IMG/VR virus record: IMGVR_UViG_3300042343_000188
Location: 1 to 20,525 of that record
Origin: a virus
DNA: 20,525 nt
Reading direction: 5' to 3' (one strand)
Made by a program: the position numbers and the translations under genes. Of this stretch, positions 13,329 through 19,850 are shown in pieces; within the stretch, counting starts at the first letter, position 1, and the number at the start of each line of letters is the position of its first letter. The notes beneath the pieces were generated by a model. The model made no database searches, was not told where the DNA came from, and saw only the letters and a list, made by a program, of their open reading frames with translations.

Positions 13329-13937
13329 ATGACAACATTGAGAATATGGAAAACAAATCCTGCCGTCCAGCTTCCTAAACACCAGACGGCACAATCAGCC
13401 TGTTTTGACCTAGCCTTTCAGACCGCAGGAAAGAATAGCTATAAGGGTTATTCTCATATGAATAAGCCTTTCTCCAGAGAGATGAAGGATCGTCTTACCA
13501 TCGCTCCAGGTGAGCGGGCGCTCATTCCAACGGGGTGTATCATGGATATACCAGAAGGCTTCTCCGTGCGTCTCCACGCTCGTTCCGGAACGTCTCTAAA
13601 GCAGGGTCTAGTCCTTGCTAATGCCGAAGGTGTGATTGATTCCGATTACGTTGAGGAAGTGTTTATCATACTTCACAATATCTCTGGTAATGCCGTTACC
13701 ATTGAGAACGGTGACCGTATCGCCCAGGCGGAACTTGTTAAGAATGTGGAATACACCGTCGAAGAAACACCAGCACGACCACTACCAAAGACCAGCCGAG
13801 CAGGTGGATTTGGTTCTACAGGTATCACAAACCAACACAATATGGTCGTCATAAATATTCCAGAAACTAAAGAGGTCAAGGTTGAAGAACCTGCGCCTGT
13901 TAAACGTGGTAGAGGTAGACCAAGAAAGAATGCCTAA
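13329..13937 (+). CDS. Trimeric dUTPase with C-terminal AT-hook tail
   Basis: A 202-residue dUTP pyrophosphatase, hydrolysing dUTP to dUMP to keep uracil out of DNA and supply dTMP synthesis. The five motifs are present: I ACFDLAF (24-30), II ARSGTSLKQG (84-93), III VIDSDYVEEV (102-111, catalytic Asp region), IV NGDRIAQAEL (127-136) and V SRAGGFGSTG (156-165). The usual glycine after DY in motif III is replaced (YVEE). An insertion of about 25 residues follows motif I. After motif V comes an extra 37 residues ending in KRGRGRPRK (192-200), a textbook AT-hook, which binds the minor groove of AT-rich DNA. It follows regA with 15 bases between and overlaps the PAAR start. Confidence 0.9.
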   Translation: MTTLRIWKTNPAVQLPKHQTAQSACFDLAFQTAGKNSYKGYSHMNKPFSREMKDRLTIAPGERALIPTGCIMDIPEGFSVRLHARSGTSLKQGLVLANAEGVIDSDYVEEVFIILHNISGNAVTIENGDRIAQAELVKNVEYTVEETPARPLPKTSRAGGFGSTGITNQHNMVVINIPETKEVKVEEPAPVKRGRGRPRKNA

Positions 13938-14475
13938 AGCCCATAGAGTTGGTGATCAAAGAATGTGTGGTGCCGTTACGACAAGTGCTGGCATCAACAC
14001 AAACGTTTTTGTTAACGGTCAACTGGCATCCGTTGTTGGTGACCTTGACAGTCACAATAACCTTGGTGCTTTGATATCACAATCACCTGGCACTATTTTG
14101 ATTAACGGCATTCCTATGATCGCTGCTATCATGGATCAAGGTTCGCCAGATCAAGAAGGTATTGTTACACACGTTACAGGACTACCAACTCCAGGCACAG
14201 GATCGCCTAACGTCAATATGTATGGTGGTCAAGGCACATTCGGCGGTGGATTAGGAAACTTTGGTCTATCTGGTGTTCCCGGTATCGGTGAGGTCATGCA
14301 AATCGGTTCTCAGATTGTAGGACAAGTATATCGCACCGCAGTTCAAAGTGGTAGTTCGGGAATGATGGCTCTTAACAATATGAATCCTGCCGTAACTCCA
14401 CCGACGGTCAATACAACCATTACAAGTGCTAATACAGGAAAGACATTTACGTTTACCTCGTATTATACCTCTTGA
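13930..14475 (+). CDS. PAAR-motif tail-tip protein
   Basis: A 181-residue protein of the PAAR family, which forms the sharp cone at the tip of phage tail spikes and type VI secretion needles. Features: MPKAHRVGDQRMCGAV at the start, a central HNNLGALISQSPGTILINGIPMI repeat-like beta-hairpin region, and a Gly-rich linker (TFGGGLGNFGLSGVPG). Beyond the ~95-residue PAAR core is an extension of about 85 residues that is low-complexity and Thr/Ser/Asn-rich. The ATG overlaps the dUTPase stop by eight bases. An upstream in-frame start at 13882 would extend into the dUTPase tail and is rejected. The stop TGA is within the TTGACA of the next promoter. Confidence 0.82.
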   Translation: MPKAHRVGDQRMCGAVTTSAGINTNVFVNGQLASVVGDLDSHNNLGALISQSPGTILINGIPMIAAIMDQGSPDQEGIVTHVTGLPTPGTGSPNVNMYGGQGTFGGGLGNFGLSGVPGIGEVMQIGSQIVGQVYRTAVQSGSSGMMALNNMNPAVTPPTVNTTITSANTGKTFTFTSYYTS

Positions 14476-14501
14476 CAAGTTTGTGACAATTACTATATAA
14501 T
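14472..14501 (+). promoter_or_regulatory. Sigma70 promoter for hsp20
   Basis: TTGACA (14472-14477) and TATAAT (14496-14501) with an 18-base spacer: all 12 consensus bases. The -35 box overlaps the TGA stop of the PAAR gene. The expected transcript start is ~14508. Confidence 0.85.
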
Positions 14502-14506
14502 GTTAT

Positions 14507-14529
14507 GACGATAGCCGAAAGGTATCGTC
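14507..14529 (+). promoter_or_regulatory. 5'-end hairpin with GAAA tetraloop in the hsp20 leader
   Basis: GACGATA (14507-14513) pairs with TATCGTC (14523-14529). After a bulged G14514, CC and GG close a GAAA loop (14517-14520). It begins at the predicted transcript start. Such 5'-terminal stem-loops can protect an mRNA from RNase E. The AAGGAG ribosome-binding site (14547-14552) stays free. Confidence 0.65.
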
Positions 14530-14559
14530 CTTATACTCTCGCTGAAAAGGAGAACTAAT

Positions 14560-15084
14560 ATGACAAACGACTATTTCGGAATCCCAACCGGCCTTGCCCG
14601 CCAGTTTATCGGCTTTGAACAAATGCTAGATAAGATTAGAGAGGCAAGCGAAACCCTTCCTAAGATTCCATCTTACCCTCCATACAATATCAAGAAGATT
14701 GACGATGAACATTTCGTGATTGAAATGGCTGTCGCTGGCTTCGGTAAGACCGACCTTGATATTGAATTGAAAGATGGTACGCTAACCGTATCTGGTAGTC
14801 ATGATGCAGATGACAAGGATTATATCTACCAAGGTATTGCTAATCGTGCCTTTACTCGCAAGTTTACTCTTGCTGACACTGTTGTTGTAAAAAATGCGGA
14901 GTTAGTCAATGGTCTACTTAAAATTGCTCTCGAACGTTTTGTACCGGAAGAAAAGAAGGCGAAGAAAATCGACATCATGGATCCGTTCGGTGTCCAGGAA
15001 GTGACAAAGCAATTTCTGACCGAAGGTACTAAGACCTGGGTCGATCTAGCACAAAAGACCATGGATGCCGTGACACCTAAGTAA
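14560..15084 (+). CDS. Small heat-shock protein (Hsp20 / alpha-crystallin)
   Basis: A 174-residue IbpA-type chaperone that holds unfolded proteins for refolding. The alpha-crystallin domain begins at YPPYNIKKIDDEHFVIEMAVAGF (~45-65), a typical IbpA/HspA start, and includes LKDGTLTVSGSH and FTRKFTLADTV. It closes with GLLKIALERFVPEEKKAKKIDI. An unusual C-terminal ~30 residues follow the short IDI motif. T4-like phages, especially cyanophages, often carry such genes, thought to help capsid or tail assembly. It has its own strong promoter and leader hairpin, so separate, high expression is likely. A terminator follows. Confidence 0.92.
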   Translation: MTNDYFGIPTGLARQFIGFEQMLDKIREASETLPKIPSYPPYNIKKIDDEHFVIEMAVAGFGKTDLDIELKDGTLTVSGSHDADDKDYIYQGIANRAFTRKFTLADTVVVKNAELVNGLLKIALERFVPEEKKAKKIDIMDPFGVQEVTKQFLTEGTKTWVDLAQKTMDAVTPK

Positions 15085-15093
15085 GAATAACAA

Positions 15094-15140
15094 GACCCCT
15101 CCACGCCTCTCGTAGAAGCGCACCCGGAGGGGTTACTTTT
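15094..15140 (+). terminator. Terminator-like hairpin after hsp20
   Basis: ACCCCTCC (15095-15102) and GGAGGGGT (15126-15133) form an eight-base GC-rich stem (nine with a G-U pair), with a 23-base loop that can fold further through a CGC/GCG pairing, then TTACTTTT. The loop is long for a classical terminator, but the position between two genes and the T-rich tail fit. Confidence 0.6.
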
Positions 15141-15154
15141 ATAATGAGGTTACT

Positions 15155-15907
15155 ATGAAACTTGTGATTGAAGAATCCCCAAAGACTGTAACAGTTATTA
15201 CTCCTACAATTGGTTCTCCTAAACTTTGGGATGCTGTTGAGTCCGTCAAAGCACAAACTTATCCTTGTAAGCATCTAATCGTCCTTGATGGTCCGGATGT
15301 TAAAGCAGACCGCTTGCCATGGCCGCATGATGGTTATGATAGCATTATTGTAAAGACACCAGAGAACACAGGTAAGACTGGTGGCAACTTTTATGGTCAT
15401 CGCATCTATGCGGCTTATCCACATCTACTCAATTCAGATTACATTCTATTCCTCGATGAAGATAACTGGTATGAACCTAATCATGTTGAAACACTGGTCA
15501 AGACTATTGAAGCAAAGAACCTAGACTTTGCCTATTCTCTCCGTCAGATTTATGATAATGGTAGGCATTTCCGTTGCAATGACAATTGTGAAAGCCTTGG
15601 TAAGTGGCCAATCTTTATGTCCCGTAGTTCTCGTCATGGTGAACAGTTCCTAATCGACACATCATCGTTCTGTTTCACAAGAGAGTTTATCCAAAAGACA
15701 TGCCATCTATGGCATTCTGGTTGGGGTGGTGACCGTCGTTATTTCTATGCTGTTAAAGATCAAGCTAAGTTTGACACAAACGGCAAACATACACTATGCT
15801 ATCGTTTAGATGGCAATCCTAATTCAGTAACAGAACAATTCTTTGTTGAAGGTAACAAGACACAAGAAGCATATTATGAAGGGAAGTTTCCATGGCTAAG
15901 GACCTGA
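15155..15907 (+). CDS. Glycosyltransferase family 2-like, first gene of the glycan island
   Basis: A 250-residue GT-A protein. The N-terminus TVTVITPTIGSPKLWDAVESVKAQTYPCKHLIVLDGPD is the classic family 2 nucleotide-sugar start. The metal/donor motif is YILFLDEDNWYEPNHVETL (D101-E-D103). FCFTREFIQ and WGGDRRYF are plausible acceptor-side positions. It likely transfers a hexose from a UDP- or dTDP-sugar. GAGGT (15146-15150) is four bases before the ATG. It is the first gene after the hsp20 terminator, and its 3' end overlaps the next gene by 16 bases. Confidence 0.85.
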   Translation: MKLVIEESPKTVTVITPTIGSPKLWDAVESVKAQTYPCKHLIVLDGPDVKADRLPWPHDGYDSIIVKTPENTGKTGGNFYGHRIYAAYPHLLNSDYILFLDEDNWYEPNHVETLVKTIEAKNLDFAYSLRQIYDNGRHFRCNDNCESLGKWPIFMSRSSRHGEQFLIDTSSFCFTREFIQKTCHLWHSGWGGDRRYFYAVKDQAKFDTNGKHTLCYRLDGNPNSVTEQFFVEGNKTQEAYYEGKFPWLRT

Positions 15908-16785
15908 TAATTGGTGGGGCGAGCGGCTACAATTGGGATCAGTTGAAATACTGGGTCAATTCTATTAAGAAAACTGGTTTCAAGGGTGATGTTGTTATCG
16001 TTGCCACTAACATGCCAGGTGATACAGTTAAGAAGCTGGTAGAGAATGATGTTAAAGTCTATGCCTATGGTCAGAGAACGGAAGATGGTGGTATCGGTAA
16101 AACCGAGAATAACATTCCTCCACACGTTGAACGTTTTCTATTCATTTGGGATTACCTGCGCCGGAACAAGGACACTTATCGTTATGTTACCGTTACTGAT
16201 ACACGTGACGTTATCTTTCAGAAGGATCCAACCGAGTATCTTAGTTCTAATCTATTTGCACAGTCCATTGTGTGTGCCTCCGAAGGATTGTCATACAAAG
16301 ACGAACCATGGGGAAACAAGAACCTTCTTGACACCTTCGGTCCTTTAGTGTATGATGAACTTAAAGATGGGTTGATCTACAATGTAGGAACGATTGCCGG
16401 CTTCTATGAGGAAGTTCGTGATCTACTATTACAGATTTTCTTTCAATCTGTCAATCGTCCGATTCCAATTGTGGATCAGGCAGTGTTTAACTTTCTGATT
16501 AACCAGCATCCTCTACGTGGTGAAACTCTATTCACTAACAATGTAAGTGGTTGGGCTGTCCAGTTAGGTACAACTAAGGCAGCCGTCGCTGCTGGTGCTG
16601 GTGATATCGGTTTGGCAGTTAAGCAAGATCCGTCCAAGATGGATGAATATATAAAAGTATATCAAGATGAACAGCCTGTAGTAAACGGCGACATGGTATA
16701 TAATGATCATGTGGCTTTCACCATCGTCCACCAGTGGGACCGTGTTCCTGCTATCAAAGAATTGGTTATGAAGAAATATGGATAA
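15892..16785 (+). CDS. Putative glycosyltransferase with VTDTRD motif
   Basis: A 297-residue protein. The N-terminus is DLIIGGASGYNWDQLKYWVNSIKKTGFKGDVVIV, followed by a helix-rich region and a metal-binding-type strand YVTVTDTRDVIFQKDP (D103 and D106). The later WGNKNLLDTFGP, LIYNVGTIAG and VDQAVFNFLINQHP resemble the acceptor side of GT-A-fold transferases of phage and algal-virus origin. The end HQWDRVPAIKELVMKKYG is also typical. Precise family, donor and acceptor unknown. A candidate intragenic promoter (16328-16356) lies inside. The last 8 bases overlap the GT10 start. Confidence 0.65.
   Translation: MAKDLIIGGASGYNWDQLKYWVNSIKKTGFKGDVVIVATNMPGDTVKKLVENDVKVYAYGQRTEDGGIGKTENNIPPHVERFLFIWDYLRRNKDTYRYVTVTDTRDVIFQKDPTEYLSSNLFAQSIVCASEGLSYKDEPWGNKNLLDTFGPLVYDELKDGLIYNVGTIAGFYEEVRDLLLQIFFQSVNRPIPIVDQAVFNFLINQHPLRGETLFTNNVSGWAVQLGTTKAAVAAGAGDIGLAVKQDPSKMDEYIKVYQDEQPVVNGDMVYNDHVAFTIVHQWDRVPAIKELVMKKYG
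16328..16356 (+). promoter_or_regulatory. Candidate intragenic sigma70 promoter in the glycan island
   Basis: TTGACA (16328-16333), a 17-base spacer and TATGAT (16351-16356): one mismatch to consensus. The predicted start ~16363 is about 415 bases before the GT10 gene. It has the same form as the candidate at 4189. Coding chance cannot be excluded. Confidence 0.3.
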
Positions 16786-17635
16786 GTTAAGACTAGGCTT
16801 TGCGGATACCTTTGATGGGGCCAAAGAGTATTTCACCACTATTCTTTCCATGAGATATGAAGTAGTCCGGGACGATCAGCGCCCGGATTATCTTATCTTT
16901 GGTGATCGTAACTTTGGTGAGACAAACGTTAGATATGAGAATTGCGTTCGTATCTTCTACACTGGTGAGAACCAGCGTCCATCAGATTATCGTCATGACT
17001 TTGCTATCACGTTTGATCATCCACAAGATCAAGCAAAGATGTATCGTTTACCTCTATATGTAATCTATGAGTTTGACCATCTAATTCATCAGAATAGAGA
17101 GCAACGACATGTGGATGATTTTGATAATAAGAAGTTTTGTTCTTTCGTTGTAAAGAATCCTGGATGCCAGTATCGCAATTCTTGGTTTCATGCATTGAGT
17201 CAGTTTCAACAGGTAGACTCAGCAGGCCCTTTATTCAATAACATGTATAATGGTTGGCGCCCAGAAACGGTTGTTGATAAAGTAAAGTTTATGAGTGACT
17301 ACAAGTTCAATCTGTGTTTTGAGAATAGTTCATATCCTGGCTACTGCACCGAGAAACTATTTGAGGCTCTTTGTGCTAAGACTATTCCAATCTATTGGGG
17401 TTCGTCTACTGCTGCACTCGACTTCAATCCTAAAGCGTTTCTCAATCGTCATGACTTTGCTAATGATCAGACTTTCTTTGACAAGATCGTTTCTCTTTCT
17501 AGAAATAAAGAACTATACAATGAAATGTATATGCAGCCTATGTTCCGTGAGGACGAGTTTAATAGAAACTTTAACATACATCGTTTTTTGAATTGGTTTG
17601 AATCTAATGTTTATCAAGGTGTGATCAATGAATAA
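16778..17635 (+). CDS. GT10 alpha-1,3-fucosyltransferase-like
   Basis: A 285-residue family GT10 glycosyltransferase. The signature is at about residues 175-209: YKFNLCFENSSYPGYCTEKL then FEALCAKTIPIYWGS, matching the (F)ENS...GYxTEKL...A...xPIYWG motif of alpha-1,3/4-fucosyltransferases that use GDP-fucose. An N-terminal Rossmann-like domain precedes it, with FYTGENQRPSDYRHDFAITFD, also typical of GT10. Bacterial and phage relatives often fucosylate LPS or capsule. Length is slightly short for bacterial GT10 proteins but the motifs are intact. The start overlaps the previous gene as ATGGATAA, and it ends overlapping the next in the same way. Confidence 0.85.
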   Translation: MDKLRLGFADTFDGAKEYFTTILSMRYEVVRDDQRPDYLIFGDRNFGETNVRYENCVRIFYTGENQRPSDYRHDFAITFDHPQDQAKMYRLPLYVIYEFDHLIHQNREQRHVDDFDNKKFCSFVVKNPGCQYRNSWFHALSQFQQVDSAGPLFNNMYNGWRPETVVDKVKFMSDYKFNLCFENSSYPGYCTEKLFEALCAKTIPIYWGSSTAALDFNPKAFLNRHDFANDQTFFDKIVSLSRNKELYNEMYMQPMFREDEFNRNFNIHRFLNWFESNVYQGVINE

Positions 17636-18356
17636 AGCCCTAATCATTACTCCCACAGGTCGTCCGATCTATCATCATGAAGATTATGACAAAGACAATC
17701 ACTGGCGCTTTACAAAGCCCGAGCGCACATATGAGACTTGTGTGGTTGTCTATAATGACTTTCAGCCAGAGCCAGGAACTTATGACTATATCATTCGTCG
17801 CAAGGGTCTAAAATGGAATCTTGCACCAGAGGTTTCTAAGATCATCAACTGGCAGGACTATGATTACATCGGAGTGTGGGACGATGACTATGCTACCGAT
17901 ATTAAGTCTGTCAATCTTGCTTTGTCATATGCTCGGCGCTATGATTTTAGATTGTTTCAACAGGCCACTACATCATTCCAGACATACGATTGCCTCAAGC
18001 ATAATCCAGAGTTTGCTTTTACCGAGACAAACTTTATTGAGTTAGGTGTTCCATTCTTCCGTAATGATATCTATCGCAAGGTTCTTCGTTTCTTGGATGC
18101 CTATAAGTATGAAGCATCCGATTGGGGCATTGATAAGGTTCTTTGTTTTTATCTACAGGCGTCGGCTCATGTGGTTCATGATTGCACAGTTAGACACATG
18201 CTACCAGATGAAAGCACCTATAATAAAGAAGATGGCTTTAGAGAAATGGAATATTTAATGCGTGACTTCTTTCCAAAGTATATGAAAGAGAACTTTGGTT
18301 TAGACTATCAGTATTCGGATGTCCAGAAAACAATAAGGGCTTATAAGCATGGATAA
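17628..18356 (+). CDS. DUF707-like protein, probable glycosyltransferase
   Basis: A 242-residue protein. The core YDYIGVWDDDYATDIKSVNLALSYARRYDFRLFQQATTS (~78-117, with an Asp triplet at 85-87) and the later VPFFRNDIYRKVLRFLD and SDWGIDKVLCF follow the DUF707 pattern: an acidic WDxD centre, a Gln-rich second strand, and a conserved xxWGxD segment. DUF707 proteins are predicted glycosyltransferases of GT-A type. The Asp triplet is a plausible metal-binding site. The ATG overlaps the GT10 stop (ATGAATAA), and the stop overlaps the next gene. Confidence 0.6.
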   Translation: MNKALIITPTGRPIYHHEDYDKDNHWRFTKPERTYETCVVVYNDFQPEPGTYDYIIRRKGLKWNLAPEVSKIINWQDYDYIGVWDDDYATDIKSVNLALSYARRYDFRLFQQATTSFQTYDCLKHNPEFAFTETNFIELGVPFFRNDIYRKVLRFLDAYKYEASDWGIDKVLCFYLQASAHVVHDCTVRHMLPDESTYNKEDGFREMEYLMRDFFPKYMKENFGLDYQYSDVQKTIRAYKHG

Positions 18357-19140
18357 ATTGACAAGATACATTAACTGGATTGACGTTAAGCGACAGTATC
18401 AAAACTCCCTTCCTTTCAATCATGTTATTATCGACGACTTCTTCCTACCACATGTAGCTGAACAACTCGCCACAGAGTTTCCATCATATAACAATCCTGG
18501 CCTCGGCTTCTATAACAATGCTATTGAGAACAAGAAAGTTCTTAACAAGTGGGACAAGTTTCCAAAGCTAACATATCAGGTCTTTACATACCTGGCTCGT
18601 AGTGAGTTTCTTTCTAACATGAGAGAACTTATTGATGAACCAAATCTAAACATGGATATTGGTTTGAATGGAGGCGGCTGGCATATGCATGGTCGTTCTG
18701 GAAAGAACAATGTCCATCTTGATTACAACATTCATCCAAAGCTAGGCGAACAGCGCAAACTAAACATCATCATCTATATGACACCAAACTGGAAGAAAGA
18801 ATGGGAAGGTGGACTTGAAATCTGGTCGCATGATCCTGTGAACTTTGCTCCTAAGGATCTTGTCAAGACTGTGGAGAATAAGTTCAATCGTGCAGTCATC
18901 TTTGATACTACACAGAACTCATGGCACGGTCTACCTAATGAACTAAAATGTCCAGAAGGAACTGTTAGACAGTCTCTTGCGGCATACTATGTTCGTCCTG
19001 CTCCTGCTGGTGCTGATCCTCGTGGTAAGGCTCTATTCGCTCCTACTGCCGAACAAAAAGGTAACCCAGAGATTGAACAGCTAATCCGTGAACGATCAAG
19101 CGTAGCAACGGCAGATAAGTTCCACGCAGGAGACAAGTAA
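18349..19140 (+). CDS. 2OG-Fe(II) oxygenase (prolyl-4-hydroxylase-like)
   Basis: A 263-residue dioxygenase. The jelly-roll metal triad is NVHLDYN (His123-x-Asp125) with distal SWHGLP (His193), and Arg207 in VRQSLAAYYV for 2-oxoglutarate. Preceding blocks FNHVIIDDFFLPHVAEQLATEFP and NIIIYMTPNWKKEWEGGLEIW are typical of the P4H-like 2OG-Fe(II) family that modifies proteins, peptides or sugars. It lies in the middle of a glycosyltransferase island, so a sugar or glycoprotein substrate is a reasonable guess. A C-terminal extension of ~40 residues ends in AGDK. The start overlaps the previous stop (ATGGATAA). TAATG couples it to the next gene. Confidence 0.85.
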   Translation: MDKLTRYINWIDVKRQYQNSLPFNHVIIDDFFLPHVAEQLATEFPSYNNPGLGFYNNAIENKKVLNKWDKFPKLTYQVFTYLARSEFLSNMRELIDEPNLNMDIGLNGGGWHMHGRSGKNNVHLDYNIHPKLGEQRKLNIIIYMTPNWKKEWEGGLEIWSHDPVNFAPKDLVKTVENKFNRAVIFDTTQNSWHGLPNELKCPEGTVRQSLAAYYVRPAPAGADPRGKALFAPTAEQKGNPEIEQLIRERSSVATADKFHAGDK

Positions 19141-19850
19141 TGGAAGAGACCGACGTTGTATTCTTTATCAATAGCGCCATGAATGTCACTGGTCGTTCCC
19201 TCTACTCTAATGATGTTAGATGGGAACAGACACAGGAAACGATTTTATCTATTGACAAACAGGTACCAAATAATATAAAATACATTATTGACGGATCGTA
19301 TCTACCAATTGAGGAATACAAACTCAAATGGTTGAATGATCATGGTGTTAGGATCATTCTAACAGGCCATGTTCCTGGCGTGAAAGAAATATCTCAACAC
19401 ATTGCCAGTTATGGTATTGGTAACAGTATCGCAGAAACACAGTCTATGGTTCATTTCGTCAGATGGTTCAAAGCTAATCTACAAGAAAAAACCAAGGCAA
19501 AGCGTATCTGTAAGTTATCTGGTAGATATAAGATTAACGAGAACTTCAAGTGGGATGATCCTGCTTATGAAGGTAAGTATGTCTTTGTAAAGCACCATCA
19601 GTCAAACAGTCCTCGCAAAGCCGAATTAGACCTGAAAGGATTGTTTGTTGTTCGTTGCTGGCACATGGATTATGCTCTACTAGATAACTATGAAAGAGTT
19701 ATCACAAACATCGCTAACGATTGCGCCGGTCTCGGTATCGATGCGGAAAACTCTTACTACAAAAACATTCCTAAAGATTTACTTTATGAAGTGGAAAAGA
19801 TTGGCGTAGAAGGTTATGTCTCACCCGTGGGAGTCTATGAAAATGAGTAA
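19140..19850 (+). CDS. Hypothetical protein in the glycan island, possible glycosyltransferase
   Basis: A 236-residue soluble protein that I cannot confidently place. It has a strand-like N-terminus (DVVFFINSAMNVTG), then QTQETILSIDKQVPNNIKYIIDGSYLP, KLSGRYKINENFKWDD and YVFVKHHQSNSPRKAE, and FVVRCWHMDY. The KLSGRYKIN stretch slightly resembles the WavE-type LPS glycosyltransferase core, but there is no clear DxD. AGGAG (19126-19130) lies nine bases before the ATG. It sits between the hydroxylase and the 4,6-dehydratase, so a role in sugar assembly is plausible. It overlaps the next gene by 8 bases. Confidence 0.55.
   Translation: MEETDVVFFINSAMNVTGRSLYSNDVRWEQTQETILSIDKQVPNNIKYIIDGSYLPIEEYKLKWLNDHGVRIILTGHVPGVKEISQHIASYGIGNSIAETQSMVHFVRWFKANLQEKTKAKRICKLSGRYKINENFKWDDPAYEGKYVFVKHHQSNSPRKAELDLKGLFVVRCWHMDYALLDNYERVITNIANDCAGLGIDAENSYYKNIPKDLLYEVEKIGVEGYVSPVGVYENE

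Noticed and set aside
15140-15145. TATAAT just before the GT2-like gene at 15155
   Set aside because: A transcript from it would start about three bases before the ATG, leaving no ribosome-binding site, and there is no -35 element. It is probably part of the terminator's AT-rich tail.
19254-19280. TTGACA followed by TATAAA in the 19140 gene
   Set aside because: The spacer is only 14 bases, too short for a sigma70 promoter.
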